IMG/VR virus record: IMGVR_UViG_3300000116_000073
Span: 119 to 36,259 of that record
Reading direction: 5' to 3' (one strand)
DNA: 36,141 nucleotides
Source of the DNA: a virus
The notes under the pieces are model-generated. The model saw only the letters and a list, made by a program, of their open reading frames with translations, had not been told where the DNA came from and searched no databases. Shown piece after piece: positions 4,309 to 13,700 of this stretch. Within the stretch, counting starts at the first letter, position 1. Every line of letters starts with the position of its first letter. Both the position numbers and the translations under genes were made by a program.

Positions 4309-7302
4309 ATGGGATGTAATAATTACGAAGACATCGGTCTGAATATGAATCATTGTGGACGCTATAGTCCATACAATGGTGGTAACTTCAATGACCAGGG
4401 AGCATTTAACTCTACTAGTTGGCAGGGTGTGCCTGTATCACATGCTAAGTATGTTGTTGATCCACGTTTACAAGAGAGACAGGATAACATTGACAATATA
4501 TTAGACGTTCCTACTTGGGATGATGATATGGTAATGTATCCATCTCAAGTTTGTACTGAGAGTGCCAATCCTAGATTTTCTGGTGGCAGTTCATGTTCAG
4601 TACAAGAATGTGGTAATTTTGCCAAGCCAATACCTGGAGGTTTCTTTGGCACTCAGTATGTTATTCTAGGTCACTATCCATCCGAGTTATCATTTAGACC
4701 TATCTTTAGTGATCAATGGTTTTACTATTTGTTTGACCTAAGTGATCCTATTGTAGGTTATCCATGCTACTTTCTGGAGACGATTACTAGAACTAGTAGT
4801 AGCTCAACCACTACTTCAAGTCCTGGCAGTGGTACTGAAGGTCAACCTGGTTACACTCCTCCTAGTTCATCAACTTCAACATCATCCTCTTCTGGAACCG
4901 AACAGAGATGTCATCCATGCACTACTCTAAATTGTAGTGCAGGTTCATCAGAGATTACCTATACTACTCAGGATGGTAGAGTTGTAGATGGTAGAGATCC
5001 ATTTCCTACGATTTGGACTGCAGGTACTCGTTCCAACTCTATTGCATTTCGTTATGTTGGTGGTTTACCTTCAGCAAATCCTATTTCTGCTGTAGATTTT
5101 AATATTATTGGTAATGGACTTGCCGAAACAGATGCTTGGGATAAAGATTTAGGAGCAGGACTTAATTTAACAGTAACAGATAATCCATGGGCAGACCCTG
5201 GAGACATTGGTTTTGAATCAATTTATGTTACAGGTTCTGATGAACTTAACATCGGTACGGAAAAAACGGGTCTGCAACTTAAATTTCGTTACTCACCTTC
5301 TACTACAACTACAGCAAATACTGAAACTATCACTGGAAGTATCATTCGTCTAGATGAAATTATCAGTCCTGGTGTTGGATATGAAGTCGGAGACACATTT
5401 AATATTTCAATTACTGCAAATAGTCTTACTATTGACTTTACTGTAAAGATTACTGAGGTAGGAGAGATTGAAAGTAGTAATCCATACACCAATTATGATC
5501 TAATTAATGCAGGAGATACTGTAAATGGTCATACTGTTGAGAGTGTGCGCCATATGGATTTGAATTTCAACTGGCATGTTGTTAATATTGATGGGGCTGG
5601 TAGTGATTTTGCATATGATCAGACATATACTACTAACCGTGGCAATCAAATTGTTGTAAAAGCAGGTAATGGTATTGCTGATAAGGCATTTATTGGAGGG
5701 CTGTATGAATTTAGAAACAAGTCTTTCCAATATATGACTGCAGATTACAATGTACAACCTAATGCAGCAGATGATTATATTCAACCTACTGCTAGAAAAG
5801 ATGTAGAAGTCACCTTTACCGATGGTTCCAATCAAGTTACTCTTGTAAATGGATCAGATTCTACTTACTTGCGTGTTGGATATAGTGTAGACTCTCCCAA
5901 TATTCCCAATAATACCTATATTACATCTGTAAATGGCAATACAGCAACCCTAAGTCAGTCGGCCGCGGCCACTTCTACCAGTAGTTCTTACAATGGTAAA
6001 CTTAGAATCACTCTAATTGAGATTGTTAATGGTCAAATACTCAGTATTCGTGTAGCAAATGGCGGACAAAACTGGCAACTGCTGCAAAGACCCCCTCTAT
6101 TAGTGCTAGTTTCCTCAAGCGAACCAGCAACATCCGCTGCTGAGATTGATTATCAGTTCACTGGTGGAGTTTTACAGTCAGTTAATGTAAAAAGTCGCGG
6201 AGCTGGGTATGCTCAGGGCGTAGCAATTGATATTGCCATCCCACAAACCATGAAAACGCGGGATAATGTTGCTTGGCCATCTAGCGAACGCGGTGCTGAC
6301 CCTGCAAATGAGCTTGGAGATGCTGTATATGGTCTAAAAGAGTTCCAAAACTCGTCAAATGAGGGAAAAACTATAGAAATTGACACTGCTACGGAGTTTA
6401 ATCGCAAACCTATAGACTATAACTACGAAGGTGGTGCTATTGACACCTATGAAAAGTTCCAAAAGATCCTTCAACGTGCGGCAAATGACCGTCCGAAGAG
6501 TAAAGGTGATTCTGTTGGACTAGAAAGTCTGCGTTTCAAGACTTCTTTGCGTCCAAAGGACATAAGATCCGCTCTGAATAAGTCTCAATATGAAGAAGTG
6601 CGCTTTGACAACCCAACTAACGAGGTAAAAGACCTAAAAAGAACAAAAGGTGTCCTCCGAACAGAAAGATTGGAACGAGCTTTGCCTGATAGAGAAGATT
6701 TGGAAGATCTTCAGTGGAAAACACTGGATTCTAGACTACCAGATGCATTTATTGATGCTCCAGGTGGTGCTAGAAAGTTTATGGAGCAACTTGTAGTAAA
6801 TGATGAGATTCGTAAAAATGAAATTCTGGACCTAAATTCAGAGGCACCAGAAGTATCTGCCAGTGGAATCAAGTTGGCAACATATGACCGTGAAGAAGTT
6901 CGTACTGTTAGAGGTACTGCGTTTGATTTACCTTGTGCCTCTACCTATACTAAATATATGTTAAGACAGTTTAAACCTGATAGTAGAAACAAATCTGCAA
7001 TTTACATTACTTTAAATTGGGAACCAACCGCATCTACAAGTTGTGCTGACAATACTGGGTGTGCAATTAATTACCCATTTGTTGGTACTGATGCAGGGTC
7101 AACAACTACAACTTCAGGTGACAGTTCAACAACAACATCAGTTACATATGCTTCCGTAATCACGGGTCCATTTGGTGAAGGTTGTAGACAATTTTCTGCC
7201 GAAGGGCAAGTAGATGTTTATAATGACTTAACAAATGGTGCATATATTTACGAACTAGCTGTAAATGCATATGGAAATCCATTTGCATTTAAATGTCAAT
7301 AG
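4309..7302 (+). CDS. large virion-type protein, modular (997 aa)
   Basis: The start ATG follows the upstream stop directly, with AGGGGG ten bases before it. Residues 1-160 are Cys-, Asn- and Tyr-rich. Residues about 161-200 are a Ser/Thr linker next to a Cys pair motif (RCHPC). The centre is beta-rich and carries glycine-tyrosine turns like those of the neighbouring giant protein (PGVGYEVGD near 355, RGAGYAQG near 631). Residues about 708-845 form a highly charged, probably helical segment. A second Thr/Ser linker lies near 930-947, followed by a compact C-terminal domain. Its position just before the PAAR spike gene suggests a baseplate or spike-associated virion protein. I cannot equate it with a named T4 protein. 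Confidence 0.75.
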   Translation: MGCNNYEDIGLNMNHCGRYSPYNGGNFNDQGAFNSTSWQGVPVSHAKYVVDPRLQERQDNIDNILDVPTWDDDMVMYPSQVCTESANPRFSGGSSCSVQECGNFAKPIPGGFFGTQYVILGHYPSELSFRPIFSDQWFYYLFDLSDPIVGYPCYFLETITRTSSSSTTTSSPGSGTEGQPGYTPPSSSTSTSSSSGTEQRCHPCTTLNCSAGSSEITYTTQDGRVVDGRDPFPTIWTAGTRSNSIAFRYVGGLPSANPISAVDFNIIGNGLAETDAWDKDLGAGLNLTVTDNPWADPGDIGFESIYVTGSDELNIGTEKTGLQLKFRYSPSTTTTANTETITGSIIRLDEIISPGVGYEVGDTFNISITANSLTIDFTVKITEVGEIESSNPYTNYDLINAGDTVNGHTVESVRHMDLNFNWHVVNIDGAGSDFAYDQTYTTNRGNQIVVKAGNGIADKAFIGGLYEFRNKSFQYMTADYNVQPNAADDYIQPTARKDVEVTFTDGSNQVTLVNGSDSTYLRVGYSVDSPNIPNNTYITSVNGNTATLSQSAAATSTSSSYNGKLRITLIEIVNGQILSIRVANGGQNWQLLQRPPLLVLVSSSEPATSAAEIDYQFTGGVLQSVNVKSRGAGYAQGVAIDIAIPQTMKTRDNVAWPSSERGADPANELGDAVYGLKEFQNSSNEGKTIEIDTATEFNRKPIDYNYEGGAIDTYEKFQKILQRAANDRPKSKGDSVGLESLRFKTSLRPKDIRSALNKSQYEEVRFDNPTNEVKDLKRTKGVLRTERLERALPDREDLEDLQWKTLDSRLPDAFIDAPGGARKFMEQLVVNDEIRKNEILDLNSEAPEVSASGIKLATYDREEVRTVRGTAFDLPCASTYTKYMLRQFKPDSRNKSAIYITLNWEPTASTSCADNTGCAINYPFVGTDAGSTTTTSGDSSTTTSVTYASVITGPFGEGCRQFSAEGQVDVYNDLTNGAYIYELAVNAYGNPFAFKCQ

Positions 7303-7305
7303 GAG
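7301..7305 (+). promoter_or_regulatory. ribosome binding site of the PAAR gene
   Basis: AGGAG lies eight bases before ATG 7314 and overlaps the TAG of the 997-aa gene. It is one of few clear Shine-Dalgarno sites here and supports the chosen start. Confidence 0.7.
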
Positions 7306-7313
7306 TATACTAG

Positions 7314-7808
7314 ATGGGACTTCCCGCCGCTTTATACAGAGGAAACTGTTCTGGGCATGGTATACCCATTCCAGCACACATTCACAGTTATGAACCTTGT
7401 GGTACTACTTGTATCACAGCATCGGTGCAACCAGTACAAGTCAAAGATGCCACTTGTCTTTGGCCGCCAACAGTTCTTGCTCCTGCAGGACCTTACATCC
7501 GAACTGTGATCGTTAATGGTATCTTTCCAATATGCGATCAAGACATTCTAACTCCACACAAATCTCCTACTACTAACATTGTTATGGTTGGACCGTGTGG
7601 GCAAACTCCACCAATTCCAATGCCGTGTGTTTGTAGTTTGTTGGCGGCTGAGGATTCCAAAGGTATTGGACATCCAAGAAAGGTGACTGCACTGACAAAG
7701 ACTGTTTATGCTAATGGTCTGGCAATGGCAAAGGTAGCGGATCCATTAGGACCGCCATGCCTCTCTGTAATCGCTCAGGGAAGTCCAAATGTACTCGTAG
7801 GACCCTAA
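7314..7808 (+). CDS. PAAR-domain tail spike tip protein (gp5.4-like)
   Basis: The 164-residue protein ends with the hallmark PAAR pattern: VYANGLAMAKVADPLGPPC, then SVIAQGSPNVLVG. PAAR proteins fold into a sharp metal-stabilised cone at the tip of the central spike (gp5.4 on gp5 in T4) and help pierce the outer membrane. The N-terminus has GHGIPIPAHIHSYEPCG, rich in His and Cys, and a further His lies in KGIGHPRKV; such residues are candidate metal ligands. At 164 residues it is longer than the roughly 100-residue T4 protein, with extra Cys/Pro-rich strands (ICDQDILTPHKSP) in the middle. It sits between the 997-aa protein and gp25/gp6, in a baseplate context. Confidence 0.88.
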   Translation: MGLPAALYRGNCSGHGIPIPAHIHSYEPCGTTCITASVQPVQVKDATCLWPPTVLAPAGPYIRTVIVNGIFPICDQDILTPHKSPTTNIVMVGPCGQTPPIPMPCVCSLLAAEDSKGIGHPRKVTALTKTVYANGLAMAKVADPLGPPCLSVIAQGSPNVLVGP

Positions 7809-7810
7809 TC

Positions 7811-7957
7811 ATGGTAAGATCAAAAGTAGGCATCTCAGGGCAACAACTGATTGAATCAAAGCCTAAGAAAACTCGTCAAGGAAGTGGCAAGAATACCAAG
7901 TATGCTTCCACTTCACGTAATAATAAGCGTAAAGTGTACCGTGGACAAGGACGTTAG
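7811..7957 (+). CDS. small basic protein (48 aa)
   Basis: ATG 7811 lies two bases after the PAAR stop; the frame is open further upstream, but that extension overlaps the PAAR gene. The 48 residues are strongly basic and Ser/Gly-rich: MVRSKVGISGQQLIESKP, then RQGSGKNTKYASTSRNNKRK and a YRGQGR end. This looks like an unstructured RNA- or DNA-binding peptide, similar to small ribosomal proteins in composition. Its place in the baseplate operon is puzzling. I recall similar short basic proteins from cyanophage baseplate operons but know of no function. Confidence 0.65.
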   Translation: MVRSKVGISGQQLIESKPKKTRQGSGKNTKYASTSRNNKRKVYRGQGR

Positions 7958-7968
7958 TCCCTAACTGC

Positions 7969-7976
7969 GATAAATA
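7969..7976 (+). promoter_or_regulatory. T4-type late promoter motif (GATAAATA)
   Basis: GATAAATA matches the T4-like late -10 consensus (TATAAATA; NATAAATA in cyanophages). It lies in the only real gap (7958-8029) before the 52-aa, gp25, gp6 and giant genes. The phage-coded late sigma factor (gp55) would read it; no -35 is required. Confidence 0.65.
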
Positions 7977-8029
7977 AGAAAGGAGATAGTAACCTCGCTA
8001 AAAGTTCTAATATATAATTCTATAGGAAT

Positions 8030-8188
8030 ATGGCAAACTCTCCAAATCCTGATACTGTTCCGTCGTTAATGGAAAATGATCATGGTACGATTGTTCTTAT
8101 TACCGACCCTCGTGCTGACCTTTACCTAAGCAAAGTTCAGACAAAACTTCATAATGATACCAGTAATGTAAAAAAAGAAACTGACTAA
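8030..8188 (+). CDS. small hypothetical protein before gp25 (52 aa)
   Basis: ATG 8030 to TAA 8186-8188 encodes 52 residues starting MANSPNPDTVPSLMENDHG, followed by a strand (TIVLITDPRADLYLSKVQT) and a Lys-rich end. An AGGA-like sequence (about 8024-8027) lies just before the ATG. The stop is two bases before the GTG start of gp25, so the pair is tightly packed behind the late promoter. Function unknown. The conserved-looking position next to gp25 suggests a minor baseplate or assembly factor, as inference only. Confidence 0.6.
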   Translation: MANSPNPDTVPSLMENDHGTIVLITDPRADLYLSKVQTKLHNDTSNVKKETD

Positions 8189-8190
8189 CA

Positions 8191-8610
8191 GTGGCAATAA
8201 AACCAATAACATCTAAAAATCTTAAGGTTTCTCGTAATTTTAAGGATCTTGCGAATTCTTTTCTTCGTAATCCTATTACGAAAGACCTTACTGTTTTAAA
8301 GGATCAGCAAGCTGTCAAGCAAGCTATGAAAAATTTGGTTTTGACATCTCCTGGAGAAAAATTATTTCAACCCGATGTGGGTTCAAAGGTGTTTCAACTA
8401 TTGTTTGAACCTTTGGACCCATTTACAGTAGATACTCTTAGGGATGAAATAACTGACACCCTTAGGAATTATGAACCAAGAATTGAAGTCATTTCGGTAG
8501 AAATTTCTGCAGAGGATGATTATCACCAATTAAGAGTTGATGTTGAATATAGGATTGTTGGTCAACCTCTTGTACAAACTATAGACTTTATCTTACAGCG
8601 AGCGCAGTAA
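8191..8610 (+). CDS. 25: baseplate wedge protein gp25
   Basis: The protein has 139 residues (T4 gp25 has 132) and begins at GTG 8191. It has the gp25/W_rpJ lysozyme-like fold signature: DLANSFLRNPITKDLTVLKD, then QAVKQAMKNLVLTSPGEKLF, the latter matching the conserved NLlltxxGErlf strand-helix, and LRDEITDTLRNYEPRI near the end. In T4, gp25 joins the gp6-gp7 core of the wedge and contacts the sheath, starting sheath contraction. gp6 follows one base after its stop, as expected for this family. Despite older naming, members are not active lysozymes. A weak ribosome site suggests coupling to the 52-aa gene. Confidence 0.93.
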   Translation: MAIKPITSKNLKVSRNFKDLANSFLRNPITKDLTVLKDQQAVKQAMKNLVLTSPGEKLFQPDVGSKVFQLLFEPLDPFTVDTLRDEITDTLRNYEPRIEVISVEISAEDDYHQLRVDVEYRIVGQPLVQTIDFILQRAQ

Positions 8611-8611
8611 C

Positions 8612-10693
8612 ATGATTCCAACAGATCTTACAGCGATGGATTTTAATTCCATCAAAGCTTCTATCAAAGATTATTTGCGAACTCGTCCAGAATTCACAGA
8701 TTTTGATTTTGAGGGTTCAACTCTATCATATCTGATTGATGTTCTTGCTTATAATACTTACTATGGAGCATTTAATGCTAACATGGCAATCAATGAGGCA
8801 TTTCTCTCTTCTGCTACAGTAAGAGATAATGTAGTAGCGATTGCTAAACTTTTAAACTATACTCCTAGGTCTTCTAGGGCAGCAAAAGCATGTATCGGTT
8901 TTGATGTTCAGACTGAAACTTTAAATGATGTATTTCCCCAGTATGTTGTTCTAAAAAAAGGTACGATCGTTACTGGAGGCGATTATAATTTCGTTTCTTT
9001 GATAGATGTAATTCAACCGACAGATAATACAGGTAAAGCAGTATTTTCCAATGTGCTTGTTCGTGAAGGTACTCTATTAACCTATAAGTATACTGTATCT
9101 TCATTTAAGAAACAAAATTATGTCATCCCAACGGATAAGATTGACGATACTACGATAACAGTAACTGTAAAACCCAACGCTCAGTCAACTCAAGAAGACG
9201 TTTATGTGAAGGGAGTAGATATTACCACAATTACAGCAACTTCTAGGGTATATTTTCTGACAGAAACTGAAGATAGTAGATATGACTTGACTTTTGGTGA
9301 TAATGTTATTGGTAGGAAGTTGGAAGATGGAGAAGTTATTAGTATTTCATATCTCAAGACTCATGAAGAGCTAGCGAACGATATTAGTTCTTTTAACTTT
9401 GTTGGGGAACTAACAGATCAGTATGGGCGACCGATTGCTGATATTGATAGTGCTGTCCGCGTTACTGAGCGTTCCCAAATGGGAGATAAACCAGAAAGCG
9501 TAGAATCTATCAAATATACTGCTCCTAGAGATTATACTACTCAACTTCGCGCAGTAACTGCTCAAGATTATAGTATTATTGCGAAAAAAGTGTATCCTAA
9601 CGCACAGTCTGTAATTGCGTTTGGTGGAGATGAACTTTCTCCGCCAGTTTATGGAAAAGTTTACGTCACTATTAAGACCAAAACAGGAAACCAACTTAAT
9701 AATGCGACTAAATTGACAATTGCTAAGGATTTAAAGCAATATGCAATGGCATCTATTGAACCTGTAGTTATTGATGCAGAATTTCTGTATGTTGCTACTT
9801 CTTTGTTTGTATTTTACGATCCTACTAAAACTAGTAAGAGTATTTCGGAATTGCAAGGATTGGTTCTTGGAGCAGTTGAGCAATATGCTAATCAAGAGAA
9901 CATTAATAACTTTGGATCCACTTTCTCTCTTTCTAAGTATCAAAAAGCAATTGGACTTGCAGATACGGCAGTTGACTCTGCATCTGTACAAACTACCCTT
10001 GTAAAATACCTTAATGTTAATCCTGGAACTGTAAACACTTACTGTACTGATTTTGGTTCTCCTATTTACGACTCAAATCCATCCCGTGGTGGTGGTGGTG
10101 ATAATGGTGAGGGAACATGCTATAAAGAACCTGTAATTGCTTCTGGTCAATTTATTACTACTGATAGGCCAACGGTCATTCAATATTTTGAAGATGATGG
10201 TTATGGTAACTTGAGAACATATTACAATAGTGGTTCTAGTAAAGTATATACTAATAACACTGCTGGTACTGTAGATTACTCAACAGGAAAAATTTGTTTT
10301 GGTCCAGTATCACTATTAAAACCAGATGGTGATGGTGGTAATCTAGTCACAGTTGATCCTGGCACGGGCGATGGAGACACTGATGGCGGCGATGGTGGAG
10401 GAACTAGCGATCCAACTCCTGGTGGCGATGGTGGTGACGATGGAACTGGAACTCCTGGTGTACTTCCTGTTCAAATTATCCCTTCAAACGTATCAAATAT
10501 TAAACCTGCTACGTCTGGAACTGTTATTTCTCTTCCAATACCATCTATCACAATTGTACCTGTCGGAACTCAACCACCATCTACAATTCCGCTAAATAAT
10601 CTTACGCCTGAACAGTATGCAGTCGTGCCTGCTGTAATCACTCCGATTGACATTGGCAATACGGGTGGTCTTAATAATATCTCTTGTTTCTGA
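8612..10693 (+). CDS. 6: baseplate wedge subunit gp6
   Basis: The protein has 693 residues (T4 gp6 has 660). The N-terminus carries the baseplate J family features: MDFNSIKASIKDYLRTRPEF, then STLSYLIDVLAYNTYY and ANMAINEAFLSSATVRDNVV, diagnostic of gp6. The middle has RAVTAQDYSIIAKKVYPNAQ, the conserved J-type segment. gp6 forms the dodecameric inner ring of the baseplate that dilates on contraction. Oddities are in the last 200 residues: a Gly-rich patch (SRGGGG near 491), a Gly/Asp repeat at about 584-617 (GDGDTDGGDGGG and similar) and a Pro/Ile/Val-rich tail not expected in T4 gp6. The large gene downstream probably follows on the same transcript. Confidence 0.92.
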   Translation: MIPTDLTAMDFNSIKASIKDYLRTRPEFTDFDFEGSTLSYLIDVLAYNTYYGAFNANMAINEAFLSSATVRDNVVAIAKLLNYTPRSSRAAKACIGFDVQTETLNDVFPQYVVLKKGTIVTGGDYNFVSLIDVIQPTDNTGKAVFSNVLVREGTLLTYKYTVSSFKKQNYVIPTDKIDDTTITVTVKPNAQSTQEDVYVKGVDITTITATSRVYFLTETEDSRYDLTFGDNVIGRKLEDGEVISISYLKTHEELANDISSFNFVGELTDQYGRPIADIDSAVRVTERSQMGDKPESVESIKYTAPRDYTTQLRAVTAQDYSIIAKKVYPNAQSVIAFGGDELSPPVYGKVYVTIKTKTGNQLNNATKLTIAKDLKQYAMASIEPVVIDAEFLYVATSLFVFYDPTKTSKSISELQGLVLGAVEQYANQENINNFGSTFSLSKYQKAIGLADTAVDSASVQTTLVKYLNVNPGTVNTYCTDFGSPIYDSNPSRGGGGDNGEGTCYKEPVIASGQFITTDRPTVIQYFEDDGYGNLRTYYNSGSSKVYTNNTAGTVDYSTGKICFGPVSLLKPDGDGGNLVTVDPGTGDGDTDGGDGGGTSDPTPGGDGGDDGTGTPGVLPVQIIPSNVSNIKPATSGTVISLPIPSITIVPVGTQPPSTIPLNNLTPEQYAVVPAVITPIDIGNTGGLNNISCF

Positions 10694-10711
10694 TTCGCAT
10701 AATATACTTCA

Positions 10712-13700
10712 ATGACGACTAACCCAAATAAGGTCTCTCAGAATATTCTGAATCAACTTCCTGATTTTATAAAATCAGATTTTCCTGCATTTGAGAAGTT
10801 TTTAGAATATTACTATAAGTCTCAAGAGAAAACAGGTCAACCTCAAAATATTCTCAACGAACTCAAGTCTTACTTAGATATTGACAGTTATGACTTTGGA
10901 CTGATCCAGAGTAAAACTTCATTACTTGAAGATGTTAGCGCAACATCTGATATTATCACGGTTGAAAGTGTAGATAACTTCCTTCAAGACAACGGAAGTC
11001 TTTTAATCAATGATGAAATTGTTTACTATGAAAGAGCAGATAAATCACCAGAAATTTCTCTAACTGATGGAGTTTCTTATCAAGAATTTCGCGAAAAATG
11101 GATTGAACTTCAAAGTCCATATTTAAACTTTAATGGTGTACAAAGGTCTTTCCCACTACGTTCGGAAAATAATCCTGTTTCTGCACCCTCACCAGATCAT
11201 GTTGTCGTAAGGTTGTTTGGCAAGTATCAGGTCCCTAATGTTGATTTTATAATTTCTGGTACTGATATTATCTTCACCGATCCTCCAAGATCGCCAAACC
11301 CATCAGATTCTGTTGAACAGACTGGTATTTTTTACCTGAAAGGTTTTCTTCAAGATGCGATTCAAGTATTAGATGATGTTTCTAGTCAGTTTAATTCTGC
11401 AAAGAAAGAATTTTTAATTCAGACTAATGGAGTAAAGTATAACCCAGTTCTTGATGTATATCTTAATATCATCATTGGGGATAAGCTTCTAGTTCCTTTT
11501 GTTGATTTTACTATTGTAAGTGATGGAATTAATAATATCCTAAAACTTACATCTGCCCCTACTCCAGATCAGGGAATATATATCGCTTCTATTGAGGCAC
11601 CTATCAGTAGTTTTGGTAGTGGAGCTTCTGCTGTAGCACAAATTGCAACAAATGGAGAACTTAGCGGAATTCGTGTAAAATCTGGTGGTTCTAACTATAG
11701 GATTCAGTATCCACCAGCAGTTAATATTGTAACTACCGTAGGTGGTGGCGGAGCAGCTGCATACTCTCTAGTCAATGGAATCAAAACTTTACCTCTTTTG
11801 AGTGGTGGGGCGGGATACAGTGATTTGAACCCTCCTATTGTAGATATTGAAGTTCCCACCGCAGCTGGTGGAATTAGGGCTAAAGCTACCGCTATAGTTG
11901 AAAACGGAACTGTTACTTCAGTTACTCTTGACGACTCTGGAAGTAATTTTACATTCACACCTAGAATTACATTTAAAGATCCTGGTGGATGCGTACTTAC
12001 ATATCCAACAGTTGATGTCAATGGATCTTTGAATTCGGACTCAATTCAAATTACTTCTGGTGGTGTTGGATATACTGTTCCCCCATCAGTATACGTTGAT
12101 GCTCCAACTGGTTCAGATCCAGTACAAGCAGAGATCAATGTAACTATCGCAGACGGCACTGTAACAGGTTATACGATCACTAATCGTGGAAGAGGGTATA
12201 CTGCATCCCCTAGGGTTGCTGTAATTGATCCTGGTGCTGCTCAGATTCTTGATGTTTCTGTTGATAGTACTGGTAGGGTAATTGATATTGAATTGCTATC
12301 TGGTGGCTCTGGATATGTTGACATTCCGTCCATCTATATTGTAGATAACAGAAAGGATGCTTCTGGAGCATATATTGGTGGAGTTGGTGCTACTGCGGTA
12401 GCATCCATCTTTAACGGACAAATTACGGATTTGAATATCACGAATTTTGGTACTGGATACGATCCCGCAAATCCACCCAGAGTTGTTATTCAAAGACCCC
12501 CTTCTGCCAACGCTTCTGCGGAAGTTGGATTCGGTGAAGTGACTGGATTCCGTGTAGTTGAAAATGGATCTGAGTATACCAAAGCACAATTCGTTGGATG
12601 CTCTCGTGGTGTCTCGGCTATTGTTGGATATGATAGTGATGGTAACGTAATATATGAAGATAATACTGTTCCTGCAGCACATTCCGCACTTACTACTGAA
12701 GTTGAGTGTCTTGATGGGGTATTCATTGAAAAAATGCTCACTAAATTTACTGAGCAGTATCTTCCAGACATTCCAAAAATTGACCTTAAGAAGATTAATA
12801 TCAATACGGTCATAAAAAATATTCGTACCTTCTATGCATCAAAAGGTACTCAAAGATCCATTCAGTATCTCTTTAAAATTCTGTATGGTGAAGATGTTAG
12901 TGTAACTTATCCAAAAGAGCAGATCATTAAACCATCTGCGGCAAGTTGGCAGGTTGACACTATTCTAAGATGTATTATTGTTGATGGATCATCTGCAAAT
13001 CTTAGGGATGGATTTCTTCAGCAGTTCCAAGATCAGGTAGACCCCAACATTGGATTGGCATCTGCTCTAATTGAAAACTTTATTTCAATTAAAACTTCTG
13101 AGCTTGAAATTTACGAATTGGTTCTTTCAGAAGAAACTATTAAAGGTTCTTTTACTATTCCGTACAAGACTAAACTAGCAGAAGCTATTAGTACTACAGA
13201 TAGTGTAATTACAGTTGACTCAACGATTGGTTGGCCAGAAAGAAACGGAGAAATCCTTATTGGAACGGAACTTATCCGCTATAAGGAGAAATCACTTAAC
13301 CAGTTTATTGAGTGTACTCGTTCAGTAAATAATATTGTTGAAGATTGGGATGCAGCTACGGAAGTTACTTCCAATTTTTATGCATATGTCAACTATGGAC
13401 TGCCAACACAAGTAACAGTCAACGTTGTCGGTATTATTAAAGCGGAAAATACCACACTGACTGATGATGGTACTTATTATCTTCCTGGAGATAAACTAAC
13501 CGTCTCTAAGTTAGGCGCATCTGAAACTACTCCACTACTAAACACTTGGAATTATAATGTAAAGAAACTTGTTTCTGTTGATCGTATTGAGTTTGGTGGC
13601 GTTAATAATAGAACTGCTACTGTATATTGCAACAACCCACACGGTCTTTTGGTTGGAGACCAAGTAACCATTTATGGCGCAAACCCAATTCTCTTTAATG

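Noticed and set aside
8191-8610. Annotation of gp25 as an active lysozyme
   Set aside because: The family name is historical; no catalytic Glu pattern was seen, and gp25 is a structural wedge protein.
11590-12600. CRISPR-like or satellite array because of regular repeats
   Set aside because: The periodicity is at protein level (glycine-tyrosine units) with variable DNA and no identical repeats or spacers.
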